Numbered from the stretch's first letter, positions 42,528 through 50,332 are shown. The stretch is 64,000 nt of DNA from Sinomonas cellulolyticus (GCF_014656475.1 NZ_BNCM01000007.1:1-64000); one strand, 5' to 3'. The notes: generated by a model from the letters alone, not told the origin. Numbers and translations are program-made.

Positions 42528-42574
42528 GTGACTCCGCTCACAAAAGATCCTATAGGAAATATGGAGAGTGTCAA
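42528..42574 (-). promoter_or_regulatory. Promoter of the isomerase-SDR-MFS operon with operator and CRP-type site
   Basis: On the minus strand TTGACA (42569-42574) and TAGGAT (42547-42552) are 16 nt apart. The palindrome TCCTATAGGA (42548-42557) overlaps the -10 box. GTGA-CTCCGC-TCAC (42528-42541) lies directly downstream, over the expected transcription start, and is TGTGA-N6-TCACC when read on the coding strand. Confidence 0.75.
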
Positions 42575-42597
42575 CGGTTCGCCGGAGTCTCGGAGGG

Positions 42598-43506
42598 CTA
42601 GGAGGCGGGGGTGGGGGCGATGACCTTGATGACAGCGGAGTCGTCCTCGGCGGCCAGTCCGTGCGCTGCCCCGAGCAGGAAGAGCTGCTCCGCCGCGGCC
42701 GCCACGGGGGCGGCGAGGCCGGCGGCGCGCGCTGCCTTGCCCACGATCCCCAGGTCCTTGACGAAGATGTCGAGCCGGGACAGGACCTCCGCGCCGCCCT
42801 CGCTGTAGGCCTCCAGGATGCGCGGGCCGCGGTTGGAGAGCATGAAGGAGCCGGCGGCACCGGCCTCGAGGGCGGCAAGGGCCTTGGACTGGTCCAGGCC
42901 GAGCGCTCCTGCGAGGGCGAGGGCCTCGGCGGCGGCGGCGATGTGCACCCCGCACAGGAGCTGGTTCACCGTCTTGAGGGCCTGGCCGTCGCCCGGCGCG
43001 TCCCCGACCACCGTGAGGGTCGAGGCGAGGAGCTCGAGGACGGGTCGGGCCTTGTCGAGGTCCGACGGCGCGGCGCCCACCACGATGAGCAGGTCGCCTT
43101 CCCCCGCACGCACGGGACCGCCCGAGAGCGGTGCGTCGACGAGGCCGACGCCGGTCTCGGCCAGGCGCGCGGCGACAGCCGGGATTGAGTCAGTCCCCAC
43201 GGTGCTCGTGAGGATGACGATCGAGCCGGGCGTGAGCGACGCCGCCATGCCGGACGCGCCGAACAGGACCTCGTCGAGCTGTTCGCCGTTGCGGACGGCC
43301 AGCAGGAGGGCGTCGGCGCCCTCCGCAGCCTCCCGGGCCGAGCCGAACGTCTGGATTCCCGCTGCGCGGGCGAGGTCCATGCGGGCCGGGGCGATGTCGA
43401 AGGCGTGGACCGTGAGCCCTGTCGCCAGGCGCGTGGCCATGGGGAGGCCCATCGCGCCCAGTCCGAGGACGGCGACGGTCGGGGTGGAGCCGGAGGGGTC
43501 AGTCAT
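42598..43506 (-). CDS. ltnD: Beta-hydroxyacid dehydrogenase, L-threonate-dehydrogenase-like
   Basis: The 302-residue protein has the family N-terminus VAVLGLGAMGLPMATRLA, the substrate motif DAPLSGGPVRAGEGDLLIVVG and catalytic Lys in GDGQALKTVNQLLCGVHIAAAAEALALA. The last block is characteristic of LtnD/GarR-like enzymes. LtnD oxidises L-threonate at C2 with NAD. It is encoded 42 bp after the DUF1537 kinase gene, as in oxo-tetronate pathways. 3-hydroxyisobutyrate or tartronate-semialdehyde dehydrogenases are alternatives; a clear 3-hydroxyisobutyrate dehydrogenase lies elsewhere in the window. Confidence 0.75.
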   Translation of the reverse strand: MTDPSGSTPTVAVLGLGAMGLPMATRLATGLTVHAFDIAPARMDLARAAGIQTFGSAREAAEGADALLLAVRNGEQLDEVLFGASGMAASLTPGSIVILTSTVGTDSIPAVAARLAETGVGLVDAPLSGGPVRAGEGDLLIVVGAAPSDLDKARPVLELLASTLTVVGDAPGDGQALKTVNQLLCGVHIAAAAEALALAGALGLDQSKALAALEAGAAGSFMLSNRGPRILEAYSEGGAEVLSRLDIFVKDLGIVGKAARAAGLAAPVAAAAEQLFLLGAAHGLAAEDDSAVIKVIAPTPAS

Positions 43507-43548
43507 GGGGTTCTCCTGTGGAGTCGGTGGGGGAGGAGCGGCGGCCCT

Positions 43549-45045
43549 TCAGAAGGTCGAGCTCAGCGTTCTCGTCACGGCGGCGAGTGACTCGTCGTCG
43601 CCGACGTTGCCCGCGAAGACGATGTAGGGGATCCCTCGCGCGGGACCGTCCACGGGCTCCCAGAGCGAGACGATGCCTGGAAGCATCGGCCCGCGCACGA
43701 TCGCGTGGCGGATCTGCAGCCCGTGTGCGGCGACGTCGGAGGACGTGATGCCGCCCTTCGCGATGACGAAGCGCGGGGGCGAGGCCTCGAGCACGGCCTT
43801 GACCACATGCACGACGGCGGAGCTCACCGTGCGCGCGATGTGCAGGCTCTGCGCCGGGTCGTCGGCCCTCACCAGTGTCCGTGAGGTGTGGACGATCACG
43901 TCCCCGTGGGCGAGGGCCCGCACGACGGCGTCGACCGTCGCCCCGAGATGGCCCGCCGCACCCGCGGGATCGAGGAGGGCGTTGACGTCGATCTCCACAG
44001 TGACCGCCGAGGAGTGCTCGGCAGTGAGCCGTTCGAGCTGGCGCGTCGTGAGGCCCACATGCGAGCCGACCACGATGAGCCCTCCCGGGGCGAGGTCGGT
44101 GCGCTCCGGGCCGCCCGTGCCCGGGTGGTAGACCTCGTCCGCCGTGAGGGGCTGCCGGGCCTCCTGCCCGATGCGCGCACGGACGAACGGTGGCCCGACC
44201 CGGTACAGGAGTTCCTTGCCGCGCCGCTCGGCTTCGTCGAGCCCGAGCGCGAGGGCCCTCAGGTCGTTCTCGCCGGTCACGTCCACCACGATGGGTGTCG
44301 AGTCCGTGGCCGGGGCGATGGCGTCCGCGATGGCATCGGCGCCCGCGCGCACGATGCCCAGGTCGAGCACGATCACGCTGTCGGCCCTGCGCCGTCCGCC
44401 CGTCTTCTCCTCGACGTACGCGGGCAGGTACGAGGTGGAGAAGCCGAACGTGGCGTCCCGCGCGAACTCGGTCTCGCTCACGGGGGTGAGCGAGGCCTGC
44501 GGTGCGCCGTCCGAGCTGTCGGAGCCGGCCGCCGTCGTGCGCACGTAGTGCTGGCCGCCGATCGTCACCCGACCGGCGTCGGGGAAGGCCGGGACCATGA
44601 CGACACCGTCGATCGGGGCGCCGCCCTGCGCCACGATGGCCTCGGCGAGGACGTCCGTCTCGAGCGGGAAGTGGCCGCGGAGCGTGGAGTCGCTGCGGCT
44701 GACGAACCCCAGCCGGACCCCTGCCTCGCGCGCCGCGAGGCTCGCGGCAGCGACGACCTCGCGGTTCCGCTCCGCTGCCTCGTCGGGGCCCAGGCTGCGG
44801 GTGTTCGTCAGGACGTAGACGGCGGCGGGCCGGAGCCCGTCGATCCTGCATTCGAACGCCCAGCGGAAGTCCTCCGGCTCCCACGCATTGAGGACGGGGA
44901 GGTCGGATACGGACTGCGTGCCCGTGGGGTCATCGTCGAGGACGATGAGCACGCGTCCCGACTGTGCAACGCGCTCGGCGACCGCGCTCGCGGAGACGGT
45001 CCGCTCGGCGGGATAGTTCGCGAGGGCCTCGGCTTCGAGGGGCAT
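43549..45045 (-). CDS. Four-carbon acid sugar kinase (DUF1537 family, OtnK/DtnK-like)
   Basis: The 498-residue protein has the N-terminal LIVLDDDPTGTQSV substrate domain motif, YVLTNTRSL, FVSRSDSTLRGHFPLE and the C-terminal nucleotide-binding FVIAKGGITSSDVAAHGL and IPYIVFAGNVGDDESL. Characterised members phosphorylate 3-oxo-tetronate (OtnK), D-threonate (DtnK) or related acids. Its partner LtnD-like enzyme favours a tetronate. The ATG at 45043-45045 has GGAAG 8 nt upstream. Its promoter spacer contains a palindrome probably read by the divergent GntR regulator. Confidence 0.85.
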   Translation of the reverse strand: MPLEAEALANYPAERTVSASAVAERVAQSGRVLIVLDDDPTGTQSVSDLPVLNAWEPEDFRWAFECRIDGLRPAAVYVLTNTRSLGPDEAAERNREVVAAASLAAREAGVRLGFVSRSDSTLRGHFPLETDVLAEAIVAQGGAPIDGVVMVPAFPDAGRVTIGGQHYVRTTAAGSDSSDGAPQASLTPVSETEFARDATFGFSTSYLPAYVEEKTGGRRRADSVIVLDLGIVRAGADAIADAIAPATDSTPIVVDVTGENDLRALALGLDEAERRGKELLYRVGPPFVRARIGQEARQPLTADEVYHPGTGGPERTDLAPGGLIVVGSHVGLTTRQLERLTAEHSSAVTVEIDVNALLDPAGAAGHLGATVDAVVRALAHGDVIVHTSRTLVRADDPAQSLHIARTVSSAVVHVVKAVLEASPPRFVIAKGGITSSDVAAHGLQIRHAIVRGPMLPGIVSLWEPVDGPARGIPYIVFAGNVGDDESLAAVTRTLSSTF

Positions 45046-45078
45046 GGCGTCACTTCCTTCTGCGGGAATCGATAGATA

Positions 45079-45093
45079 AGATGTCTGACATCT
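45079..45093. promoter_or_regulatory. GntR-type operator in the kinase promoter
   Basis: AGATGTCTGACATCT has perfect 7-bp arms around one central base. On the minus strand it fills the spacer between TTGGAT and TTATCTA-like -35/-10 boxes of the DUF1537 kinase gene. The size matches operators of FCD-type GntR proteins, and a GntR gene starts 114 bp away in the opposite direction. Confidence 0.7.
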
Positions 45094-45206
45094 AATCCAA
45101 GTATTGTGACCCATGCCTCAGGAGCGCAAGGGTGCCCGCAGGATCCGTAGACTGACGCCAGATCCGTCGCGGACCGCGACGTCGGCGTGGGAAAGACAGG
45201 GGCGCG

Positions 45207-45908
45207 GTGGCAAGGAAATCACTCGTGGTCGAGGTGGCCGACGACCTGCTCGAGCGCATCATCGCCGGCGAATTCCCGCCCGGCTCGCCCGTCCCCGGCG
45301 AACTCGACCTCGCCGAGCGCCACGAGGTGAGCCGGATGACGGTGCGGGAGGCCGTCAAGACGCTGACCGCGCAGAACATCGTCCGCGTCGAGCGCGGACG
45401 CGGGACCTTCGTCAATCCGGTCAGCCGCTGGAGCTCCCTGCACGCCGTGCTCCGGGCCACGAACGAGGGCACCGACGGGGGTGACTCCGCCGTGAAGCTC
45501 ATCGAGCTCAGGCGCATGCTCGAAACGGGCGCCGCAGAGCTGGCCGCCCCGCGGATCTCCGACGGGGAGCTCGCCGAACTCCGTGGAACGGTCGGGCTCA
45601 TGCGCCAGGCCCGCGCGGCGGCGGACCTGAAGCGCTTCGTCGAGGCGGACCTCGCCTTCCACGACCTGGTGCTCCGCGCCTCCGGGAACCCGTTCGTGGT
45701 GGTGGTGCTCGAGCCGCTGAGCCAGGTCCTCGCCGAGCGCCGGTCCGAGACCTCCGCCGTCCCGGTGATCCAGGACCACGCGATCGAGATGCACGAGGCC
45801 GTCTGCGCCGCGCTGGCCGGCCATGACCCTCAGGCCGCCCGGGCGGCCATGGACGCCCACATGCAGCAGACCCTCGACGACCTGAAGGCGTACGTGCTCA
45901 GGCGGTGA
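45207..45908 (+). CDS. GntR/FCD transcriptional regulator, third and distinct
   Basis: The 233-residue protein has a winged helix (VADDLLERIIAGEFPPGSPVPGE, LAERHEVSRMTVREAVKTLTAQNIVRVERGRGTFV) and an FCD domain (ELRRMLETGAAELAA, ADLAFHDLVLRASGNPF, DHAIEMHEAVCAALAGHD). It differs strongly from the two paralogues upstream, including the recognition helix, consistent with a different operator. The GTG start has CAGGGG about 6 nt upstream. It is divergent from the kinase-dehydrogenase operon and probably represses it until a tetronate-type ligand is present. Confidence 0.88.
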   Translation: MARKSLVVEVADDLLERIIAGEFPPGSPVPGELDLAERHEVSRMTVREAVKTLTAQNIVRVERGRGTFVNPVSRWSSLHAVLRATNEGTDGGDSAVKLIELRRMLETGAAELAAPRISDGELAELRGTVGLMRQARAAADLKRFVEADLAFHDLVLRASGNPFVVVVLEPLSQVLAERRSETSAVPVIQDHAIEMHEAVCAALAGHDPQAARAAMDAHMQQTLDDLKAYVLRR

Positions 45909-45923
45909 CGCCCTCCGGGCCCC

Positions 45924-46364
45924 TCAGCCGCGCAGAAGCCGGCGCAGCGTCGTCCCGTACAGCAGCGGGGCTGCCAGCTCCGCGGCCCACCGGGCGGGCC
46001 GCACGAGTCGCCCCAGTCCGAAGTCCTGCTCCCAGCGCACGGTGGAGCCGCCGTCGTGCGCGGAGACGGTGAGCTCTACCGCGCCGAGGACCAGCCGGCC
46101 TGTCTTGACGATCCTCGCGTGCCCCGCGGTGGCCCCGGACGGCGGGGTGAGCGATTCGACCCTCATGACGTCGTCGAACCCCACCCGGCCCACCATGGTG
46201 CAGGCCGTGAACTCGTGGCCCGGACGGAGTTCATCGGCTGAGGCGAGCCCGGAGGTGATGCGTGTGAACGGGATGACGCGGTCGTGGACGCGCAGGTCGA
46301 GCACGCGCGCCCAGGCCTCCGCCGGCGCCAGCGGCGAGGTGAGGCTGATCGTGTAGTGGCGCAC
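45924..46364 (-). CDS. SRPBCC (START-like) small protein
   Basis: The 146-residue protein fits the polyketide-cyclase/START fold: SLTSPLAPAEAWARVLDLRVHDRVIPFT, a central strand block (GHEFTACTMVGRVGFDDVMRVESL) and a long C-terminal helix (RPARWAAELAAPLLYGTTLRRLL). Ligand is unknown. The GTG start lies 8 bp after the metZ stop, so it may be the last gene of the SAM-IV-controlled operon. It converges with the GntR gene at 15 bp. Confidence 0.7.
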   Translation of the reverse strand: MRHYTISLTSPLAPAEAWARVLDLRVHDRVIPFTRITSGLASADELRPGHEFTACTMVGRVGFDDVMRVESLTPPSGATAGHARIVKTGRLVLGAVELTVSAHDGGSTVRWEQDFGLGRLVRPARWAAELAAPLLYGTTLRRLLRG

Positions 46365-46372
46365 CGGGGTCC

Positions 46373-47569
46373 TCAGGCCATCGCCCGGCTGAGGTCCCCG
46401 ATGAGGTCCCCGACGTCCTCGAGGCCCACGGACAGCCGCACCACGCCGTCGCCCAGGCCGATCGCCGCACGGCCCTCCGGACCCATGGCACGGTGCGTGG
46501 TGGTGGCGGGATGGGTGATGAGGGACTTCGAGTCGCCGAGATTGTTCGAGATGTCGATGACCTGCAGGCCGTTGAGCAGGCGGAAGGCGGCCTCCTTGCC
46601 CCCGGCCACCTCGAACGTGAGGACCGTGCCGCCGGCGCTCATCTGCTTGCGCGCCAGCTCGTACTGCGGGTGCGAGCGCAGGTGCGGGTACCTCACCCAG
46701 GTGACCTGCGGCTGGGCCTCGAGCCACTCGCCGATCGCGAGCGCGTTCGCGGACGCGTGCCGGACCCGCAGCCCCATGGTCTCGAGGCCCTTGGTGAGCA
46801 CCCAGGCGTTGAAGGCGGAGAGGGCAGGGCCGGTGTGGCGCATGAGGTTCTTCACCGGCCCCTCGATGAACTCCTTGGTGCCCAGTACGGCTCCGCCGAG
46901 CACGCGGCCCTGCCCGTCGATGTGCTTGGTGCCGGAGTAGACCACCACGTCCGCCCCGAAGTCGAGGCTGCGCTGCAGCAGCGGGGTGGCGAAGACGTTG
47001 TCGACGACGACGGTGGCGCCGGCCGCATGGGCGAGGTCCGCCACGGCCTGGATGTCCACGATCTCCTGCATGGGGTTGGAGGGGGACTCGAAGAACACCG
47101 CGGTGGTGGGCTCCGAGAGCGCGTCGCGCCACTGGTCCAGGTCCGGGCCGTCCACGAAGACTGTCGTCACGCCCCAGCGGGGCAGGATCTCGTTGAGGAT
47201 CACGAAGCACGATCCGAACAGGCTGCGCGCGGCCACCACCCGGTCCCCGGCGCCGAGCAGGGCGGCCAGGGCGGTGAAGACCGCTGACATCCCGGAGGCG
47301 GTGGCGAAGCACGCCTCGGTGCCCTCGAGCAGCCTCAGGCGTTCTTGGAAGGTAGCCACGGAGGGGTTGCCGTAGCGCGAGTAGACGAAGCGCTCCTCCT
47401 CGCCGGTGAAGGCGCGCTCCGCCGCCTCGGCGGAGGAGTACACGAACCCGGAATTGAGGAAGATGGCCTCGGAGGTCTCCTGGAAGTCACTGCGCAGGAG
47501 GCCGCCGCGCACGGCACGGGTGTCCTCGGCCCAGCCGGCGGTGGCGTCTGGGCTGTCGTTGAAGCTCAC
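46373..47569 (-). CDS. metZ: O-succinylhomoserine sulfhydrylase
   Basis: This 398-residue PLP enzyme of the Cys/Met metabolism family has SRYGNPSVATFQERLRLLEG, ATASGMSAVFTALAAL, FFESPSNP, VVVDNVFATPLLQRSLDFGADVVVYSGTKHIDG with PLP-Lys215, and LGGAVLGT. The EDTRAVRGG start and overall wording match MetZ, which makes homocysteine from O-succinyl- (or O-acetyl-) homoserine and sulfide. It follows rhodanese and DUF1737 genes under a SAM-IV riboswitch. The GTG at 47567-47569 lies 8 bp after the rhodanese gene. Confidence 0.88.
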   Translation of the reverse strand: MSFNDSPDATAGWAEDTRAVRGGLLRSDFQETSEAIFLNSGFVYSSAEAAERAFTGEEERFVYSRYGNPSVATFQERLRLLEGTEACFATASGMSAVFTALAALLGAGDRVVAARSLFGSCFVILNEILPRWGVTTVFVDGPDLDQWRDALSEPTTAVFFESPSNPMQEIVDIQAVADLAHAAGATVVVDNVFATPLLQRSLDFGADVVVYSGTKHIDGQGRVLGGAVLGTKEFIEGPVKNLMRHTGPALSAFNAWVLTKGLETMGLRVRHASANALAIGEWLEAQPQVTWVRYPHLRSHPQYELARKQMSAGGTVLTFEVAGGKEAAFRLLNGLQVIDISNNLGDSKSLITHPATTTHRAMGPEGRAAIGLGDGVVRLSVGLEDVGDLIGDLSRAMA

Positions 47570-47577
47570 GGGATGAT

Positions 47578-47991
47578 CTAGTCCTGTCCTACATTGGTCG
47601 GCAGCCCACGGTTCTTCCAGCCGTTGACGGTGCGCGAGCCGTCCGGCCCGGGCACACCCTCGAATCCCTCGAGGACGTTGTACGCGGTGAAGCCGAGGTT
47701 GGCCGCGACCGACGCCGCGGCGACGGAGCGGCCGCCGGAGCGGCAGAGGAAGAGCAGCTCGGTGGCCCTGTCCTCGGGCGCCTGCAGCTCGAGCTCCATG
47801 ACGAAGTCGGGGTTGGGGATCCCCCCGTCGAACACCCAGGGGATGAAGAGCGGGTCGTTCTCGGTGCCCTTGGTGTCCGGGATGCCCACGTGGGCCCACT
47901 CCTCCTCGGTGCGGACGTCCACGAGGATGGCCTCGCCGGCGGCCAGCTTATCCCAGGCCTCGAGCGGGGTGATGTCCCCGGCGTAGCTCAC
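47578..47991 (-). CDS. Rhodanese-like sulfurtransferase
   Basis: The 137-residue single rhodanese domain has AILVDVRTEEEWAHVGIP and the active-site loop LFLCRSGGRSVAA with Cys83. Its place between DUF1737 and metZ under a SAM-IV riboswitch suggests that it delivers or handles sulfane sulfur for homocysteine synthesis. Its start overlaps the DUF1737 stop by 4 bp. Confidence 0.88.
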   Translation of the reverse strand: MSYAGDITPLEAWDKLAAGEAILVDVRTEEEWAHVGIPDTKGTENDPLFIPWVFDGGIPNPDFVMELELQAPEDRATELLFLCRSGGRSVAAASVAANLGFTAYNVLEGFEGVPGPDGSRTVNGWKNRGLPTNVGQD

Positions 47992-48326
47992 GCGTGTCCC
48001 TCGCCCTCGTACTCGAGGGAGTCCACGGCGGAGGCCACCGCGGCGTCGGCGCGGGCCACCGCGTGCGGCAGGATGATGGCCTGCGCCACGATGACGTCGG
48101 TGCCGTTGAACGTGGCAGCGGGGCTGCCGTGCAGCACGTACCCTTCCGCGAGGGCCTGGGAGATCCGGGCGCAGAACTCGCGCGTGTCCGGGCCGGTCAG
48201 CAGGCGGTACGCGAGCCGTTCCTCGGCCGCGCCGCCGGGGGCCGCCGGATCGTTGAGCGGGCTCGTCGCGGCGTCCGGTGCCGGCACTCCGGCCGGGGTG
48301 GGCTGCCCAGTTGCGGTGTCGGACAT
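47988..48326 (-). CDS. DUF1737 domain protein
   Basis: After a Pro/Ala-rich N-terminus of about 38 residues comes the DUF1737 core: AYRLLTGPDTREFCARISQALAEGYVLHGSPAATFNGTDVIVAQAI. The domain is small and of unknown function. The ATG at 48324-48326 has AGGAG 8 nt upstream, and the riboswitch ends about 44 nt upstream, so it is the first gene of the regulated operon. It overlaps the rhodanese start by 4 bp. Confidence 0.82.
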   Translation of the reverse strand: MSDTATGQPTPAGVPAPDAATSPLNDPAAPGGAAEERLAYRLLTGPDTREFCARISQALAEGYVLHGSPAATFNGTDVIVAQAIILPHAVARADAAVASAVDSLEYEGEGHA

Positions 48327-48369
48327 GGCGGGGCTCCTCTGCAGCTTGCGTATCGAGAGAACGAAATGC

Positions 48370-48450
48370 CGAGTAGTCACCTGAGGCACCCCGCCACTCG
48401 GAGGGTTGCCGGCCAGCAAGTCAGGGCTTTGCGCTGGCACTCATTACTCG
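48370..48450 (-). promoter_or_regulatory. SAM-IV riboswitch
   Basis: Read on the minus strand the element begins CGAGTAATGAGTGCCAGC, continues with the CTTGCTGGCCGGCAACCCTCC core and GGCGGGGTGCC pseudoknot segment, and closes GGTGACTACTCG. The outer stem pairs CGAGTA (48445-48450) with TACTCG (48370-48375). This matches the SAM-IV consensus I recall from Actinomycetales. It sits 44 nt before the start of DUF1737, rhodanese and metZ, which would be shut down when S-adenosylmethionine is abundant. I cannot tell whether control is at termination or translation. Confidence 0.85.
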
Positions 48451-48554
48451 TGATTGAACGTAGCACGGGCCGCAGGGGCGGAGTACGGGCCGGGAGTAAC
48501 TATTGGCAACACGGAAGGTTCCCACCGGCCCCGCGAATCGGTAGTGTGCCGCTG

Positions 48555-49817
48555 GTGGACGAGAACTACGAAGTCATTGTGGTCGGCGGAGGGTTCGCAG
48601 GGGTTGCGGCGGCCCGGCACCTCGGACGCAAGGGCGTCCGTGTCCTCCTGATCGACAAGAATCCCTACCACCAGTTCCAGCCCCTGCTGTACCAGGTCGC
48701 CACCGTGCAGCTGGGCGTCTCCGAGGTCGCGCGGTCGCTGCGGGACATCTTCCGCGGCCAGCCCAACGTGCGCGTGGTCGTGGAGGAGGTCACCGACGTC
48801 GATCCCCACGCCAAGCGCGTCACGACGGCGGACGGCAAGACCTACGAGGGCCGCTTCCTCGTCCTCGCCTCGGGCGCGGAGGCCAATTTCTTCAACACGC
48901 CGGGGGCAGAGGAGCTCACGTTCCCGCTGTACTCGGTGGAGGACGCCGTGAACCTCGGCGGCTCCCTGTCGATGATGCTCGAGGACGCGGACCGCGAGGA
49001 CGACGGCAGGCCGCTGAACTTCGTCGTCATCGGTGGCGGCCCCACCGGCGTCGAGACCGCGGGCGCCCTCGCCGAGACGGTGAAGTACGTGCTCCCCGAC
49101 TACTTCTCCCCGCGCCTCGCCAACCGCTGCACCGTGCACCTCGTGGACATGATCCCGAACGTGCTCAATGCCTTCGGGGACAAGTCCAAGGAATACGCAG
49201 GACGGCGGCTGACCCGCATGGGCGTGCAGCTGCACCTCGGGACTCCGGTCTCCGAGATCGCCTCCGGCAAGGTGCTGCTCAAGGACGGCACGGAGATCCC
49301 CGCGGACGTGGTGGTCTGGGCCGGCGGCCTCAAGGCCGGCCCCGTCGTCACGGGGTCCGGGCTGCCGGGCGGCCGCGGTGGCCGCATCGACGTCAACCCG
49401 GACCTCACGGCGCCCGGCGTCGAGGGCGTGTACGTGCTCGGCGACGCCGCCAACATGACCGACGCGAAGGGCAACAAGCTCCCGCAGCTCGGCTCGTGCG
49501 CCCTCCAGGCCGGCAAGTGGGCCGCGAAGAACATCCTCGCGGACATCGAGGGCCGTGGCCGTGAGCCGTTCGACTACAACGACAAGGGCTACATGGCCAT
49601 GGTGGGCCGCGGCTCGGCGGTGGCCGAGATGGGCCCGGGCCCGAAGCGGCTGCTCCTCACCGGCCCGCTGGCGTTCCTGGGCTGGCTCGGGGTGCACGTC
49701 GTGCTGCTCTCCGGCACGATGCAGAAGATCCGCGCCATGGCTACGTGGCCGAGCGACTACATCACCCACCGCCGCTCGTTCGTGGTCCTCAGCCGCCCGG
49801 ACGGGAAGCGCCGCTAG
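48555..49817 (+). CDS. NADH dehydrogenase type II-like FAD oxidoreductase
   Basis: The 420-residue protein has an N-terminal FAD site (YEVIVVGGGFAGVAAARHLGRKGVRVLLIDKN), the NDH-2 signature YHQFQPLLYQVAT, a second nucleotide site (NFVVIGGGPTGVETAGALAE) and YVLGDAANMTD. A C-terminal amphipathic/hydrophobic segment (LLLTGPLAFLGWLGVHVVLLSG) would attach it to the inner face of the membrane. It should pass electrons from NADH to quinone without pumping. The GTG at 48555 follows TAGTGT by 7 nt, indicating a leaderless promoter. Confidence 0.88.
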   Translation: MDENYEVIVVGGGFAGVAAARHLGRKGVRVLLIDKNPYHQFQPLLYQVATVQLGVSEVARSLRDIFRGQPNVRVVVEEVTDVDPHAKRVTTADGKTYEGRFLVLASGAEANFFNTPGAEELTFPLYSVEDAVNLGGSLSMMLEDADREDDGRPLNFVVIGGGPTGVETAGALAETVKYVLPDYFSPRLANRCTVHLVDMIPNVLNAFGDKSKEYAGRRLTRMGVQLHLGTPVSEIASGKVLLKDGTEIPADVVVWAGGLKAGPVVTGSGLPGGRGGRIDVNPDLTAPGVEGVYVLGDAANMTDAKGNKLPQLGSCALQAGKWAAKNILADIEGRGREPFDYNDKGYMAMVGRGSAVAEMGPGPKRLLLTGPLAFLGWLGVHVVLLSGTMQKIRAMATWPSDYITHRRSFVVLSRPDGKRR

Positions 49818-49825
49818 GAAGGCCG

Positions 49826-50332
49826 CTAGCGGGGGGCATCCTCCCTCGTCTCGGCGAGGATGGCGTCGATCTGGCCGGAGGCCTGCTTCATGCCCTCCTC
49901 CATGCCCATCGCGAGCATCCGCTCGAGCTGCTCCAGGCTGCGGAACCTGGACAGCGTCGTCATCCGTGTGCCGGCGCCCGTATCCTCGAGCGTCACGAGG
50001 AAGGTCGCGGAGTCCTCGGGATCCGTGGGGGAGCCGTCCTCGTTGGCGAACCCATCCTCGATCTCGAGGCGGCTCGGTGCCTCGATCGCGACGAAGCGCC
50101 ACCACCCGTGGGCCCTCTCGCCCTCGGGGCCGGTCATGAAGTAGTGGGAGCGGCCGCCCGGCGTGAAGTCGTGCGTGGCGAACGTGGCGGGCCACGTGGG
50201 CGGCCCCCACCACCGCTCGAGCTGGCGCGGGTCCTCCCAGACCTGCCACACGCGCTCGCGGTCGGCGGCGAACTCCGTGACGAGGGTGAGGGTGAGGTTC
50301 TCGGCGTCCTTGGTGCTGGAGACGAAGGTCAT
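49826..50332 (-). CDS. SRPBCC protein, AHSA1 family
   Basis: The 168-residue protein shows the activator-of-HSP90-like pattern: LTLTLVTEFAADRERVWQVWEDPRQLERWWGPPTWPATFATHDFTPGG in outline, then YFMTGPEGERAHGWWRF and a final helix EQLERMLAMGMEEGMKQA. These proteins bind small hydrophobic ligands in a helix-grip cavity. The start overlaps the stop of an ArsR regulator by 4 bp, a frequent ArsR-AHSA1 pairing in actinobacteria. Confidence 0.85.
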   Translation of the reverse strand: MTFVSSTKDAENLTLTLVTEFAADRERVWQVWEDPRQLERWWGPPTWPATFATHDFTPGGRSHYFMTGPEGERAHGWWRFVAIEAPSRLEIEDGFANEDGSPTDPEDSATFLVTLEDTGAGTRMTTLSRFRSLEQLERMLAMGMEEGMKQASGQIDAILAETREDAPR

